NCBI GenBank assembly: GCA_021814165.1
Contig: JAKAIX010000004.1
Location: 1 to 45,591, forward strand
Source of the DNA: a bacterium
GTDB lineage: Bacteria > Patescibacteriota > Minisyncoccia > UBA6257 > GWB1-50-10
DNA: 45,591 nucleotides
Reading direction: 5' to 3'
Position 1 is the first letter of the stretch. Every line of letters starts with the position of its first letter. Below are positions 24,031 to 32,510 of the stretch, in pieces. The notes below the pieces were generated by a model. The model saw nothing but the letters and a program-made list of their open reading frames with translations, did not search any database and was not told where the DNA came from. A program made the position numbers and the translations under genes.

Positions 24031-24336
24031 CTACCGGACCACCTCAGACATCCACTCTTTATAGGCGTGATTGATGCGACGCACGTCAATAGCTCCGATG
24101 AAGGGCGTAACATAGGCGTGGTTTTGCATGATAAAATCTTCAATCGGCTGCAGTTTTGATTCAAGCGTCTTGATGAGAACCCCGGCTTCTTGGTCCTCCT
24201 TAATTTCTCCCTCCCAGCGGTACGTTGATTGGATCGGCCATACGTTCACGCAGGAAGCCATGTGATGCTCGATAATCAGCTTCGCAAGTTTTTTCCCCTC
24301 TTCCTCATTTTTACAAGTGGTATAAATGAGAACCAT
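24031..24336 (-). CDS. cutA: CutA1-like divalent-ion tolerance protein
   Basis: 101 residues from the ATG at 24336, the usual size for this trimeric ferredoxin-like-fold family. Family markers are VLIYTTCKNEEEGKKLAK, the ASCVNVWPIQSTYRWEGEI segment and EAGVLIKT, with a trailing VTPFIGAIDV strand. A longer reading from 24384 would take its first codons from the dispersed repeat, so I prefer the internal ATG. CutA has been linked to copper tolerance, but its molecular role is unsettled. It is the last gene after the inverted-repeat-bounded ATPase. Confidence 0.88.
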   Translation of the reverse strand: MVLIYTTCKNEEEGKKLAKLIIEHHMASCVNVWPIQSTYRWEGEIKEDQEAGVLIKTLESKLQPIEDFIMQNHAYVTPFIGAIDVRRINHAYKEWMSEVVR

Positions 24337-24374
24337 AACTTTGATGTTTTTAACGACCTTTGAATAAAATTTTC

Positions 24375-24454
24375 CAATTATCAATTTCCAATTTTCAGTG
24401 AATTACAAATTTAAAAATTTTCAAAACCTTACATTTATTGAAAATTGATCATTG
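24375..24454. repeat. 80-bp inverted repeat, left copy, flanking the second TraG-like gene
   Basis: Its reverse complement is identical base for base, as far as I can read, to 25940-26019. The similarity to copy 1 at 11-146 is in the terminal motifs. Each copy is itself an imperfect hairpin. Confidence 0.9.
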
Positions 24455-24471
24455 GAAATTGAAAATTCACA

Positions 24472-25917
24472 CTAGATAAGCGGCTCCGGCGTATCGTTCC
24501 CGGCGGCCGCTTGCGGCTTACCGGTTATTGCCGCCTTCTCCTGGGCGCTTCGGAAGATTCCCTCTTCCTCCTCCGCAATAAGCCGCTTTGCCGCATCCGC
24601 GGAGATAGAGTATTTCTCGCGAGAGCGCGCGATAATTTCTTCCCTGTACGACTGATGGTTCGGAGGGAGCACCTTCAGGGTTTCTGCGGAAAACGGATCG
24701 TAGGTCTCGCCGTCGATCGTCATCTTGATGTAAATCTCACCCATGCCGAGGTTAATCATGTCTTTGATGTCAAACACGGGAGCCATCTCCGGTTTTAGCT
24801 TCACGGCATCTTCACCGCCTACGCGGAAGATGATTATCGTACCTGTATTTCCCAAAACGGCCGCTTGTACTTTCGGCAAGAGTTGCCCCACATACTGGTG
24901 CGCCACCGTAAGACACAGTCCGTATTTGCGCGCCTCCGACAAAAGATTTTCAAACGTATCGGTCACGAGATTTTGGAACTCGTCTACGTATACATAATAA
25001 TCGTGACGTTCGGAACTCGGCAGCGACGCGCGTGCCATACCCGCCTGCTTAATCTTCGTGATAAACATTGAGCCGAAGAAACTCGAGTTCTCCTCTCCGA
25101 TTTTTCCCTTCGAAAGATTGATGAGAATAATTTTCTTCTCCTGCATCAGTTCCTCGAGTTTTACCTTATTTTCCTTCTGCCCGAAGATGTTCCGAAGCAT
25201 CGGGTCCGAAAGAAACTGTCCGAGCTTGTTCACAAGCGGGATTATTGCTTCCGTATCGAACTTCTCCGACCAGTCGGCGAACTCGATTGCCCAGAAACGC
25301 TTCACCATGTCGTCCTCGATATATTCCACCACCTTCTGGCGGTAGTTCCGATCGGTGAGCATTGAGATCATGCCGCGCATAGTGGCATGCGGATAATCGA
25401 GAAGCGCGAGGCAAGTAAAGCGGAATACGTGTTCCAGACGCGGAGTCCAGTTTGCGCCGAATTGTTTCTCCATAACCTCGATAAGACCTTGCGTAAGCTG
25501 ATGCTTGAAGGAGGGATCGATGTTCGCGAGCGGATTGAACGAGACGGGGTAGCTGATGTCGGAGGGATCGATAATGCACACGTCATCGATGCGCTCTTTG
25601 GGAATAAAGGGAATAATGTCGTCGATCGTCTCGCCGTGCGGGTCAATAAGGCAAAGTCCGTGGCCGTACGCGATGTCCTGACGGGTGAAAAGCTCCAAAA
25701 GTTTCGATTTTCCGACGCCGCTCTTCCCGATAATGTAGGCGTGTCTTCTCCTGTCAACGCGCTTGATGCCGAAAATGAAATTCTTCCGTTCAAGCGCAGC
25801 GACGTAGTTGGTTCTCCCGATGAACGACACGTCCTTCGGATCAACCTGCCCGTAGATCGGAAGCTCCGGCGGAGGAGGAGCATATTTGATGATTTGTATT
25901 TTTGATGCGCGAGGCAT
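24472..25917 (-). CDS. TraG/VirD4-like ATPase, paralogue without zinc ribbon
   Basis: 481 residues. Walker A is GKSGVGKS (64-71), Walker B YYVYVDEFQNLV, with LIDPHGETIDDI and AHQYVGQL as in the 613-residue paralogue at 9375-11216. The segment FDIKDMINLGMGEIYIKM near the end corresponds to NLPNYNIYLKLMVNG of the paralogue. A proline-rich N-terminus (YAPPPPELP) precedes the core. It stops soon after the ATPase, so it lacks the Cys4 ribbon and acidic tail. Two membrane proteins lie directly upstream, a likely platform. The gene is bounded by an exact 80-bp inverted repeat. The upstream copy may supply a TTGAAA -35 for a TAAATT that ends 9 bases before the ATG. Confidence 0.85.
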   Translation of the reverse strand: MPRASKIQIIKYAPPPPELPIYGQVDPKDVSFIGRTNYVAALERKNFIFGIKRVDRRRHAYIIGKSGVGKSKLLELFTRQDIAYGHGLCLIDPHGETIDDIIPFIPKERIDDVCIIDPSDISYPVSFNPLANIDPSFKHQLTQGLIEVMEKQFGANWTPRLEHVFRFTCLALLDYPHATMRGMISMLTDRNYRQKVVEYIEDDMVKRFWAIEFADWSEKFDTEAIIPLVNKLGQFLSDPMLRNIFGQKENKVKLEELMQEKKIILINLSKGKIGEENSSFFGSMFITKIKQAGMARASLPSSERHDYYVYVDEFQNLVTDTFENLLSEARKYGLCLTVAHQYVGQLLPKVQAAVLGNTGTIIIFRVGGEDAVKLKPEMAPVFDIKDMINLGMGEIYIKMTIDGETYDPFSAETLKVLPPNHQSYREEIIARSREKYSISADAAKRLIAEEEEGIFRSAQEKAAITGKPQAAAGNDTPEPLI

Positions 25918-25939
25918 AGGTGTAATAATTTACAATGTT

Positions 25940-26019
25940 CAATGATCAATTTTCAATAAATGTAAGGTTTTGAAAATTTTTAAATTTGTAATTCACTGAA
26001 AATTGGAAATTGATAATTG
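25940..26019. repeat. 80-bp inverted repeat, right copy
   Basis: Perfect inverse of 24375-24454. It lies in the gap between the HEPN-like membrane gene and the ATPase gene, 22 bases before the ATPase start. Confidence 0.9.
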
Positions 26020-26030
26020 AAAATTAACGA

Positions 26031-26573
26031 CTACCCGAGTGCTCCCAATTCTTTCAAAAACGCTTCGTACGTATCAAGCATTGTTCTCCCCTCTTTTTCC
26101 GAAATTTCGAATCCCGGGGTATGCACGAGTTGGTTCCGTATCTTATGCGCTCTCCAAAGATCCTCAAGCGTCTCAAGCTCCTCGAGGTCGAGGCCCTGAA
26201 GACGATCGGCCATATGTTCCCCAGGAAGCCCGATGGTCTGCAGTACAGAATCGACAAGGTTGTCTGCGGCGATTACTCCGAGTTTCATCGAGTGGGGCGG
26301 AGCGCTCTCCGCATCCTTCTTTATCTTTTCCCAATAACCTTTTACCCGCACGCGATCGACCGGAAATGCTTTTTTCTTTTCTCCTTCCTTAATTCTCCCC
26401 CGGAAATTCATCTCAAGGTCGGGGCGAAACCCCCATCCTTTCCAGAGTGCAAGACAAAACGCAATAAAGAGAAGGACATCGAGAACGATGAACACCACCC
26501 GTGCAACCGAGAAGAGGCCTTCCCACGGGAAGTTGGTGAAAAAATCACCGATAGCGGAAAAAAATGAACTCAT
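26031..26573 (-). CDS. membrane-anchored helical protein with HEPN-like RNxxxH motif
   Basis: 180 residues from the ATG at 26573, 5 bases after the preceding stop; a longer frame to 26891 is an overlap and is rejected. One transmembrane helix (about 22-44) is followed by a cytoplasmic region. That region contains a basic FRGRIKEGEKKKAFPVDRVR stretch and then a mostly helical C-terminus. Near the end, IRNQLVH places Arg146 and His151 in the R-x4-H arrangement that defines HEPN RNases. The matching helix (ISEKEGRTMLDTYEAFLKEL) follows, as in HEPN/DUF4145-type domains. The gene lies between the large membrane protein and the TraG-like ATPase. HEPN membership is inference from one motif; a purely structural helical domain is possible. 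Confidence 0.7.
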   Translation of the reverse strand: MSSFFSAIGDFFTNFPWEGLFSVARVVFIVLDVLLFIAFCLALWKGWGFRPDLEMNFRGRIKEGEKKKAFPVDRVRVKGYWEKIKKDAESAPPHSMKLGVIAADNLVDSVLQTIGLPGEHMADRLQGLDLEELETLEDLWRAHKIRNQLVHTPGFEISEKEGRTMLDTYEAFLKELGALG

Positions 26574-26578
26574 AGCGC

Positions 26579-27985
26579 TTATTTGTATCGCTCCACTTCT
26601 TCTTCGCCTCCGAAAATCGCGAGACCCGCCGGCGGTCCCGTTTTCTTGCTCTCCAGGTGACGAAGGTGCGGTTCGGTCAAAACGTTCGTGGTAGGAACAT
26701 GAAAGAGCGAAGCGAGGCATTCGGTATTCATCTTGAGCCAACGCGAGGGCTTGTTCCAGTTGAAGAAATACGACGTCATGACGCGTCCCATAATCGTCTC
26801 CGGAGGAATGGTGCGATGCCGATACATGTAAAGAAGCCGCGCCTTTCGATATTCGCCGCGCGTCCTCGGGAACACGTAGGGTTTGTTCCAAATTCTCGTA
26901 CGGGTACTTAATGAGTAATTCTGGATAAACGAGTTCAAATCGAGCGCCCCGTACTGATTGAACGACCCTACGATTCCTCTTCGCGGGAAGCTGTCATAGA
27001 ACGTCGATTTGGGAGAAAGATAGACGAAACGAATGATAGTATCGAATGCGGGTTTCGAGAGGTTTTTTTCAATCGCCTTCAAGACATCCGTCTGCCCGGG
27101 TGAACGCATGATGAACGACTCGAATTCCTGTTCTTCTCCCTGGGGCGTCATGAATTTTTTCTTCTTCGTTTCCGGCTCCCTCATTTTCTTTACCGCCTCT
27201 TCCCATTTCTCCGCCCATTCTTCGGATCCTGCGGGGGCAGCGAGTATTTGAACTCCCACTATTTCTCCCTTCGAGAGTTTTGCAAATACTTCAAGGAAAG
27301 TTGAGATCGGGTCGAACTTCTTTTCGTCGGCTTCGCTTTCGAAGTCTACATAGGTTTTCACCGGATAATATTCGTCTTTCACGAGCAGCATCTCGCTGCC
27401 CCACATGTCTAATCCCTTCTCGTACACGTCACGAACGCTCTCGGGAATCTTGTCCATAAAATCAGGTACCTCAACGATATCGAGATCCGGATAGTACGAG
27501 AAAAACGCCGCCTCGACGAGACCTTTCAAGCGCGCATACGTCCGCACGTAAAAGTGGGTTTCGCCTTCAAAGGACACCATCTCGAACGCAAACCAGCGCG
27601 TTACTTCTCCGTCTTTGTATTTTTCCTCAAGGTCGTTCGCGGTGTTTCGGAATGTGTGGATTGCGGCGAATACTTGCTCCATCGCCTGGGGGCTTTTCTC
27701 GACATGCCGCGGCATACGAAGTTCGAGAACTACCCATCTGATATCATGCATGAATACTTCCTGCCTCCAGTGGAGCCACGTCCCGTTCGCAATCGGTGCG
27801 ATGATGAGAAATACCCACAGCCACCAGGTACTTTTCAGGAAATAGAGGATCGCGTCCCATAATCCGAAATACGGAATGACGAATGCGCCTCCTATAGCCA
27901 TGAAAAAGAGAATAACCCACGTCTCTTCCTTACCGAAGAGCTCTTCAAAAAAAGTCCCTATTTCCCGCGCCAAATGATCAAACAT
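26579..27985 (-). CDS. CPR-type membrane protein with large soluble domain, partner of a TraG-like ATPase
   Basis: 468 residues. Two transmembrane helices (about 25-42 and 50-70) at the N-terminus are followed by a long soluble region. That region starts with WVVLELRMPRHVEKSPQAMEQ and has ERYK at its C-terminus. The pattern of an anchored protein with a MPRxxxKSPxAMEQ segment upstream of a TraG/VirD4-like ATPase is familiar to me from Parcubacteria, where the function is unknown; I could not check this. It is the first gene of an operon with the 180-residue protein and the ATPase. A TACAAT ends 10 bases before the ATG. Confidence 0.7.
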   Translation of the reverse strand: MFDHLAREIGTFFEELFGKEETWVILFFMAIGGAFVIPYFGLWDAILYFLKSTWWLWVFLIIAPIANGTWLHWRQEVFMHDIRWVVLELRMPRHVEKSPQAMEQVFAAIHTFRNTANDLEEKYKDGEVTRWFAFEMVSFEGETHFYVRTYARLKGLVEAAFFSYYPDLDIVEVPDFMDKIPESVRDVYEKGLDMWGSEMLLVKDEYYPVKTYVDFESEADEKKFDPISTFLEVFAKLSKGEIVGVQILAAPAGSEEWAEKWEEAVKKMREPETKKKKFMTPQGEEQEFESFIMRSPGQTDVLKAIEKNLSKPAFDTIIRFVYLSPKSTFYDSFPRRGIVGSFNQYGALDLNSFIQNYSLSTRTRIWNKPYVFPRTRGEYRKARLLYMYRHRTIPPETIMGRVMTSYFFNWNKPSRWLKMNTECLASLFHVPTTNVLTEPHLRHLESKKTGPPAGLAIFGGEEEVERYK

Positions 27986-27995
27986 CTATCTCTTT

Positions 27996-28001
27996 ATTGT
28001 A
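27996..28001 (-). promoter_or_regulatory. -10 box of the membrane/ATPase operon
   Basis: TACAAT, 10 bases before the ATG at 27985. No good -35 was found. Confidence 0.4.
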
Positions 28002-28040
28002 ACGCGTTTTTGAGAGAAGAGAAGCCCAGGATGTCCTCAT

Positions 28041-28066
28041 AAAAAAACCACGGGATGAACCCGTGG
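28041..28066 (-). terminator. intrinsic terminator after the sigma4/HARE regulator
   Basis: A perfect 7-bp stem CCACGGG/CCCGTGG with a five-base loop, followed on the minus strand by seven T. Confidence 0.9.
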
Positions 28067-28074
28067 CATCGTCG

Positions 28075-29097
28075 TTACGCTTCCCTTATCTTATAGCGCC
28101 CGTCGTCAAGCCGCTTGAAATACTTGCGATTCTGAAGATTCAAGAGAATCGTATTTTCCTTCAAAAAGCGCTGTTGGTTCACAAGATTCACCACTTCCGT
28201 CGAGTGAAGCGCCCCGTGCGCCGTAAGAAGCCGGGCGATCACTTCCCGCACCGTACCCGCCTCGAACCCGTTCTCCCGAAGCGCGTACACACCGCGTCCC
28301 ACGAGTACGAAACGTTTGTCTTTGATGAGTTCGTTATGAACGGTCTGTATGTGCGCGGATTTTTTATCGAGCCCGTAGCGGTTGATGTATTTAGCGATAT
28401 CTTCGAAATGAAGCGGTTTCTCGTGTTTCTTCAAGACGAGATACACTTTGTCACGGATGGTTTTCGGCGCAATCTCCGGCCACGTTGCGAGTCCGAAATC
28501 GCCGAATACGTTCACTCCGAAGTGCTTAGGAATCGACAGAAGATGACAGGAGATGAGATCCTTACAGTGCATAAGATAGAGTTTTTTGTCGATCAGTTCC
28601 TGTTTCTTCCCCGTCTTCAAAAAATTCGTCACTTCCTTTACGAAATCAAGAAACTTTGTTTTTGCCTTCTCATCGGAATACCAGTATGCGGCGTATTTCT
28701 CATCTTCCTTTGCGTGCGAAGGCACGCCGGCGACAGAAAGAATAAACCGCAGCTTTTCTTCCGCATATTTCACCGACGAATCGATTTTAAGTGCGAAGAG
28801 AAGATCTTGAATAAAAAGATCGTCGCGTCGGATATCTCCCACGGACTTCAGGTGCTTTACCGCGGCCTCAAGAATATGCGCGGCCGAGGCCTTTACCTTC
28901 TCCCGGAGCTTCTTTACCGCCTGCTCCTCGATCTGACGCACCCGTTCTCTCGTGATTTTAAGCTCGTCGCCGATTGCCTGTAACGTCATCACTTCGCCGT
29001 TCTTAAGACCGAAACGGCCGACCACTACCCGGCGCTGTTTCGGAGAGAAATCCGAGAGGAGGTCATCGATAAATTCGTTTATCTTTGTCTCTTTCAT
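28075..29097 (-). CDS. sigma-70 region 4 / HARE-HTH fusion transcription factor
   Basis: 340 residues. N-terminal sigma-70 region 4 (about 14-66): the FSPKQRRVVVGRFGL lead-in, TLQAIGDEL first helix, and the ITRERVRQIEEQAVKKLRE recognition helix as in housekeeping sigma factors. There is no region 2, so it cannot be a complete sigma factor. After a helical linker (about 70-205) comes a HARE-HTH domain (about 211-274, KTIRDKVYLVLKKHEKPLHFEDIAKYI), the fold of the RNA polymerase delta subunit. A second winged-helix-like repeat follows (about 280-338). It may tether polymerase at promoters or modulate it. It has a strong promoter and terminator, so it is a monocistronic unit. Confidence 0.82.
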   Translation of the reverse strand: MKETKINEFIDDLLSDFSPKQRRVVVGRFGLKNGEVMTLQAIGDELKITRERVRQIEEQAVKKLREKVKASAAHILEAAVKHLKSVGDIRRDDLFIQDLLFALKIDSSVKYAEEKLRFILSVAGVPSHAKEDEKYAAYWYSDEKAKTKFLDFVKEVTNFLKTGKKQELIDKKLYLMHCKDLISCHLLSIPKHFGVNVFGDFGLATWPEIAPKTIRDKVYLVLKKHEKPLHFEDIAKYINRYGLDKKSAHIQTVHNELIKDKRFVLVGRGVYALRENGFEAGTVREVIARLLTAHGALHSTEVVNLVNQQRFLKENTILLNLQNRKYFKRLDDGRYKIREA

Positions 29098-29108
29098 ACT
29101 TTAAAAAG

Positions 29109-29137
29109 ATTCTAGCATAATTCGGAAATGGGGTCAA
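29109..29137 (-). promoter_or_regulatory. promoter of the sigma4/HARE regulator
   Basis: TTGACC (29137-29132), a 17-bp spacer and TAGAAT (29114-29109), with an upstream TG. The ATG is 11 bases after the -10, so the leader is only a few bases. Confidence 0.65.
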
Positions 29138-29193
29138 CCCCCCTCTCCGGGGGAGGTTTACTCCTTAAATACACTCCCCCCCCAGGTGACCTC

Positions 29194-30096
29194 TTATTTC
29201 TTCTGCCAGAGGTGCAAAAGCGGACTTGCCACAAAGATCGAGGAGTAGGTTCCGAATATCGTGCCGACGAGAATGGTGAGAATGAAGTAAAACAGGGAGG
29301 AAGGGCCGAATACAAGGAGCGCGCAAAGCACGAGGATAAGCGTGAATGAAGTGTTAACCGACCGCGCGAAAGTCTCCTTTACGCTGTAGTTTATGATATC
29401 GCCGAGAGGAGTTTTCTTCCCCCGCTCCCGAATCAAGTTCTCACGGATACGGTCAAACACAACGATCGTGTCATGCACGGAGAAACCCATCACTACGAGG
29501 AGCGCCACAATGAAATTCGTATCCATTTCAATCCCCTTCCATGCGCCCAAGACCGCGAGAAGCCCCGTCGGAATCATCACGTCATGAAAAAGCGTGACGA
29601 GCGTAACGAGACCGTACTTCCACGACTTTACCGGTTCCGAGACCTTCCGGAATGCCCACGCGATATAGAGCGAGATGCCGAAGAGGACCGCGGCGATTGC
29701 CCACATCGCGTTTCGTTTCAGCTCCGCGCCGATCGCGGGTCCGATGCTCGAGAAGTTTCTTTCTTCAAACTCTCCGAAAGCGGTTCGAAGCGCCTGCACG
29801 TTCGCCTGATGCTCGTCGTTACCCATAGTGTGAGTGCGTATAAGAAAACTTCCGTCATCCTCTTTCTTTACTATCACCTCGGTATTCTTGCTTGCTTGCT
29901 GCACTATGGATTGTATCCCGCTCTCGGTGACGTCGGTCTTTTGGAACGCGATCCGCCACTGCGTTCCTCCCTGAAGATCGATCCCCGCTTTCAAACCAAG
30001 CACGAGGACAAGTACGATACTGAAAGCGACGAGAGTTCCCGAAAACCCGAGGAAATAGCTTTTGTTCTTTATTATGTCCAGATTTTGGATTTTCAT
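29194..30096 (-). CDS. secF: protein-export membrane protein SecF
   Basis: 300 residues, six transmembrane helices. The N-terminal helix is followed by GIDLQGGTQWRI, then the periplasmic domain, and the RND-type signature VVMGFSVHDTIVVFDRIREN in helix 4. With SecD it uses the proton gradient to complete translocation through SecYEG. It starts 5 bases after the secD stop. Confidence 0.95.
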   Translation of the reverse strand: MKIQNLDIIKNKSYFLGFSGTLVAFSIVLVLVLGLKAGIDLQGGTQWRIAFQKTDVTESGIQSIVQQASKNTEVIVKKEDDGSFLIRTHTMGNDEHQANVQALRTAFGEFEERNFSSIGPAIGAELKRNAMWAIAAVLFGISLYIAWAFRKVSEPVKSWKYGLVTLVTLFHDVMIPTGLLAVLGAWKGIEMDTNFIVALLVVMGFSVHDTIVVFDRIRENLIRERGKKTPLGDIINYSVKETFARSVNTSFTLILVLCALLVFGPSSLFYFILTILVGTIFGTYSSIFVASPLLHLWQKK

Positions 30097-30101
30097 ATGC
30101 G

Positions 30102-31394
30102 TTACTGCGGTTGGGTCCGCGCTTGTTTTCTGTCATCCCGACTCATGGAAACACGAAGCATGGTGCGGGTAATCGTGATTGCGGAAAACATACTCACTAC
30201 CACGCCGATAAATAACGTCAGCGCGAAGCCGCGGACGAAACTCGAGGTAAGATAATAGAGCACCGCGGCGGTTATCATCGTCGAGATGTTCGAATCGCGG
30301 ATCGAAGTCCACGCCCTCTTGAAACCCTCCTCGATCGCGGAAACATGACTCAATCCCTTCTGTAACTCCTCTTTCGTACGCTCAAACACGAGCACGTTTG
30401 CGTCGACCGCCATGCCGATCGAGAGAATAAATCCTGCGATTCCGGAAAGTGTCATGGTAACCGGTAATATCTTGAAAATCGCAAGCGTCAAGGCAACATA
30501 CATCGCAAGCGCCGCGGCGGCGAATAACCCCAGTTTCTTATAATATGCGATCATGAAGAGCATCACGGCGAGAGTGCCGATAATGCCCGCCGTAATCGCG
30601 CGATTCAACGCATCTCTTCCGAAGTCGGCGCTCACCGTTTGCTGATTTACAAGCGAGATAGGCGCAGGAAGCGCTCCCGCATTGAAACGTTCCACGATCT
30701 GCCGCACCCGATCAAGCGTGAAATTTCCCGAAATTACCGCCTTCCCTCCGGAGATTTCGGTCTGCACGGTAGGACAACTGTCGTTCGGGTTATCGGGAAT
30801 AATGAAGTTGCCGTCGATAAAGATACAAAGCGGTTTTCCGACTAATCGCTTCGTAAGATCCTGGAACAGCGTCGCGCCTTCGTTATTCAGGGAAAAATCT
30901 ATTTCAGGCGCGCGCGTCGTCTGGTTAAACGCCACCTGCGCGCTTTGCACGTACCGTCCGTTCAGTTCGGTGGGGATAAAGTTCGCCGTGCTCGTTCCCG
31001 TAACTTCCATTTCCCTGAAGTCAAGAAAAGGCGTCGCGCCGATTTCCTGGATGGCTTTATTCACGTCCTTAATCCCTGCAAGCTCCACCGCGAGCCGCGA
31101 AGCGTCGCCGCTCGTCTCGGTATATACCTTCGGTTCGCTCACGCCGAACAGATTCACGCGCTTTTCGATCACGTCGCGCATCCCGGATACCACCGAATCC
31201 CTGTCGGCGGGGGTGATTTTCGAGAGATCGATCTCATAGGTAAGCAAACTTCCGCCCGCGAGATCAAGTCCGAGATTCCACGGACGAAACGAGCTTACCG
31301 TCTGCCATACGGGTTCGTAATCGAACACCGCAGCGCAAAGCGAGAGCGCGATAACGATAATAAGTAATATTCCTGCCTTTTTCCGTGAAAACAT
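30102..31394 (-). CDS. secD: protein-export membrane protein SecD
   Basis: 430 residues. An N-terminal helix is followed by the LGLDLAGGSLLTYEID segment and the P1 region. The last 170 residues hold five helices with GIAGFILSIGMAVDANVLVFER, the hallmark of the SecD/RND proton pathway. It is shorter than E. coli SecD (about 615), as is common in Gram-positive-like and reduced genomes. Co-transcribed with secF. The promoter ends 7 bases before the ATG. Confidence 0.95.
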   Translation of the reverse strand: MFSRKKAGILLIIVIALSLCAAVFDYEPVWQTVSSFRPWNLGLDLAGGSLLTYEIDLSKITPADRDSVVSGMRDVIEKRVNLFGVSEPKVYTETSGDASRLAVELAGIKDVNKAIQEIGATPFLDFREMEVTGTSTANFIPTELNGRYVQSAQVAFNQTTRAPEIDFSLNNEGATLFQDLTKRLVGKPLCIFIDGNFIIPDNPNDSCPTVQTEISGGKAVISGNFTLDRVRQIVERFNAGALPAPISLVNQQTVSADFGRDALNRAITAGIIGTLAVMLFMIAYYKKLGLFAAAALAMYVALTLAIFKILPVTMTLSGIAGFILSIGMAVDANVLVFERTKEELQKGLSHVSAIEEGFKRAWTSIRDSNISTMITAAVLYYLTSSFVRGFALTLFIGVVVSMFSAITITRTMLRVSMSRDDRKQARTQPQ

Positions 31395-31401
31395 CCCTAA
31401 G

Positions 31402-31430
31402 AGTGTATCTCACAAATAATAAACAATCAA
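31402..31430 (-). promoter_or_regulatory. secDF promoter
   Basis: TTGATT (31430-31425), a 17-bp spacer and TACACT (31407-31402), 7 bases before the secD ATG. Confidence 0.55.
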
Positions 31431-31453
31431 CTTCGCCCTCAATTCTTTCCCTC

Positions 31454-32491
31454 TTACTTAAACGCTTCCACGAACTTAATCGGATCCACCGAGACGCCGT
31501 TTATTTTCACCGAAAGATGGAGGTGCGGCCCCGTCGCATATCCCGTCTGTCCCAGGGTGCCGATGACCTGTCCCCGTTTCACCTTCGCTCCCTTCGCGGT
31601 CAGAATCGTCTTTAGGTGAAGATACATCGAGAAAATCCCTTCTCCGTGATCAATAATAACCATATTCCCGTAGAGCGCCGTATTCTCCGCTTTTTCCACT
31701 ATGCCATCGTTCATTGCCGCAACCTTGCTCCCTTCCGCGCCGCGGAAATCAACGCCGAGATGAGTGATCGTCTGATCCCCCGTTTTTCGGATCTCGCCGA
31801 AAACCGATCCGAGACGCGTATTATCGGCAAGCGGAAGGCCGAAACCGCGCGTGAAAAATACTTCGGGGGTTACAAGCGCCACGATCGCGTTCAGCTCGGC
31901 GTTTTCTTTCGAGAGGTCCTGCACAAGCTGGGAGGGGGTGGTCGTTCCCATCTTTTCGGGAATACCGAGGTCGACGACGGGGAAATTTCCCTTCTTCACC
32001 GATAGGGACTTTGAATATTCGGGATTACCGTCGCCCGTCACGCGTACCGTATGCGTCCCGATCGACTCGTGTGCTCCAACCGGAATCAGCGCCCGCAACC
32101 CGTTTTGGTATGGGAACACGGGGATACTTTTTCCGTCGTAAAACACTTTCGGATTTTTCGGATTTCCGGAAACGTCCACGAGCACCGTCTCTCCCTGGGA
32201 GGGGGTGAGATCGGAGAGCTCCACAGAAAATGCCGCAGGCACAACCTTCTCGATTGTCATGCTTGTCGGAACCGCGAGAGTTGTTGTGGCGGCGGCGGTC
32301 GAGGTCACCGCAATTGTACTTGACGGAAAACTCGAAACATTTTCCTCCGCGAGCACGGAAGAGGAGGACAATACGGTTTTATCTAATCCGGCGCTCGGCA
32401 CCGTGATCACCTGATTTCTCTCTCCAAAAACCAGGATTCCTCCAACGATTCCAACGCCAAGAATTAATAACACGATAACTGCGTACTTCAT
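31454..32491 (-). CDS. M23-family peptidoglycan endopeptidase, membrane-anchored
   Basis: 345 residues from the ATG at 32491; an upstream TTG would overlap tgt. A signal-anchor helix (residues 3-21) is followed by an extended Ser/Thr/Val-rich region, a beta-rich domain (about 90-180), and a C-terminal LytM/M23 domain. Metal ligands are seen in THLGVDFRG (H and D) and in GPHLHLSVK. It presumably cleaves cross-bridges in the cell wall. It lies 19 bases after tgt, in the same orientation. Confidence 0.88.
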   Translation of the reverse strand: MKYAVIVLLILGVGIVGGILVFGERNQVITVPSAGLDKTVLSSSSVLAEENVSSFPSSTIAVTSTAAATTTLAVPTSMTIEKVVPAAFSVELSDLTPSQGETVLVDVSGNPKNPKVFYDGKSIPVFPYQNGLRALIPVGAHESIGTHTVRVTGDGNPEYSKSLSVKKGNFPVVDLGIPEKMGTTTPSQLVQDLSKENAELNAIVALVTPEVFFTRGFGLPLADNTRLGSVFGEIRKTGDQTITHLGVDFRGAEGSKVAAMNDGIVEKAENTALYGNMVIIDHGEGIFSMYLHLKTILTAKGAKVKRGQVIGTLGQTGYATGPHLHLSVKINGVSVDPIKFVEAFK

Positions 32492-32510
32492 TGGTTTTAT
32501 TGTAATGAAA

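Noticed and set aside
24375-26019. Classical IS element or transposon
   Set aside because: The enclosed gene is a TraG-like ATPase with no transposase motif, and no target-site duplication is evident at the repeat ends.
26574-26891. 106-codon N-terminal extension of the HEPN-like gene
   Set aside because: Overlaps the 468-residue gene in another frame; His/Ser/Arg-rich, no similarity. The ATG at 26573 follows the upstream stop closely.
28063-28983. Plus-strand open frame of 306 codons
   Set aside because: Complementary to the sigma4/HARE gene, which has clear domains, promoter and terminator.
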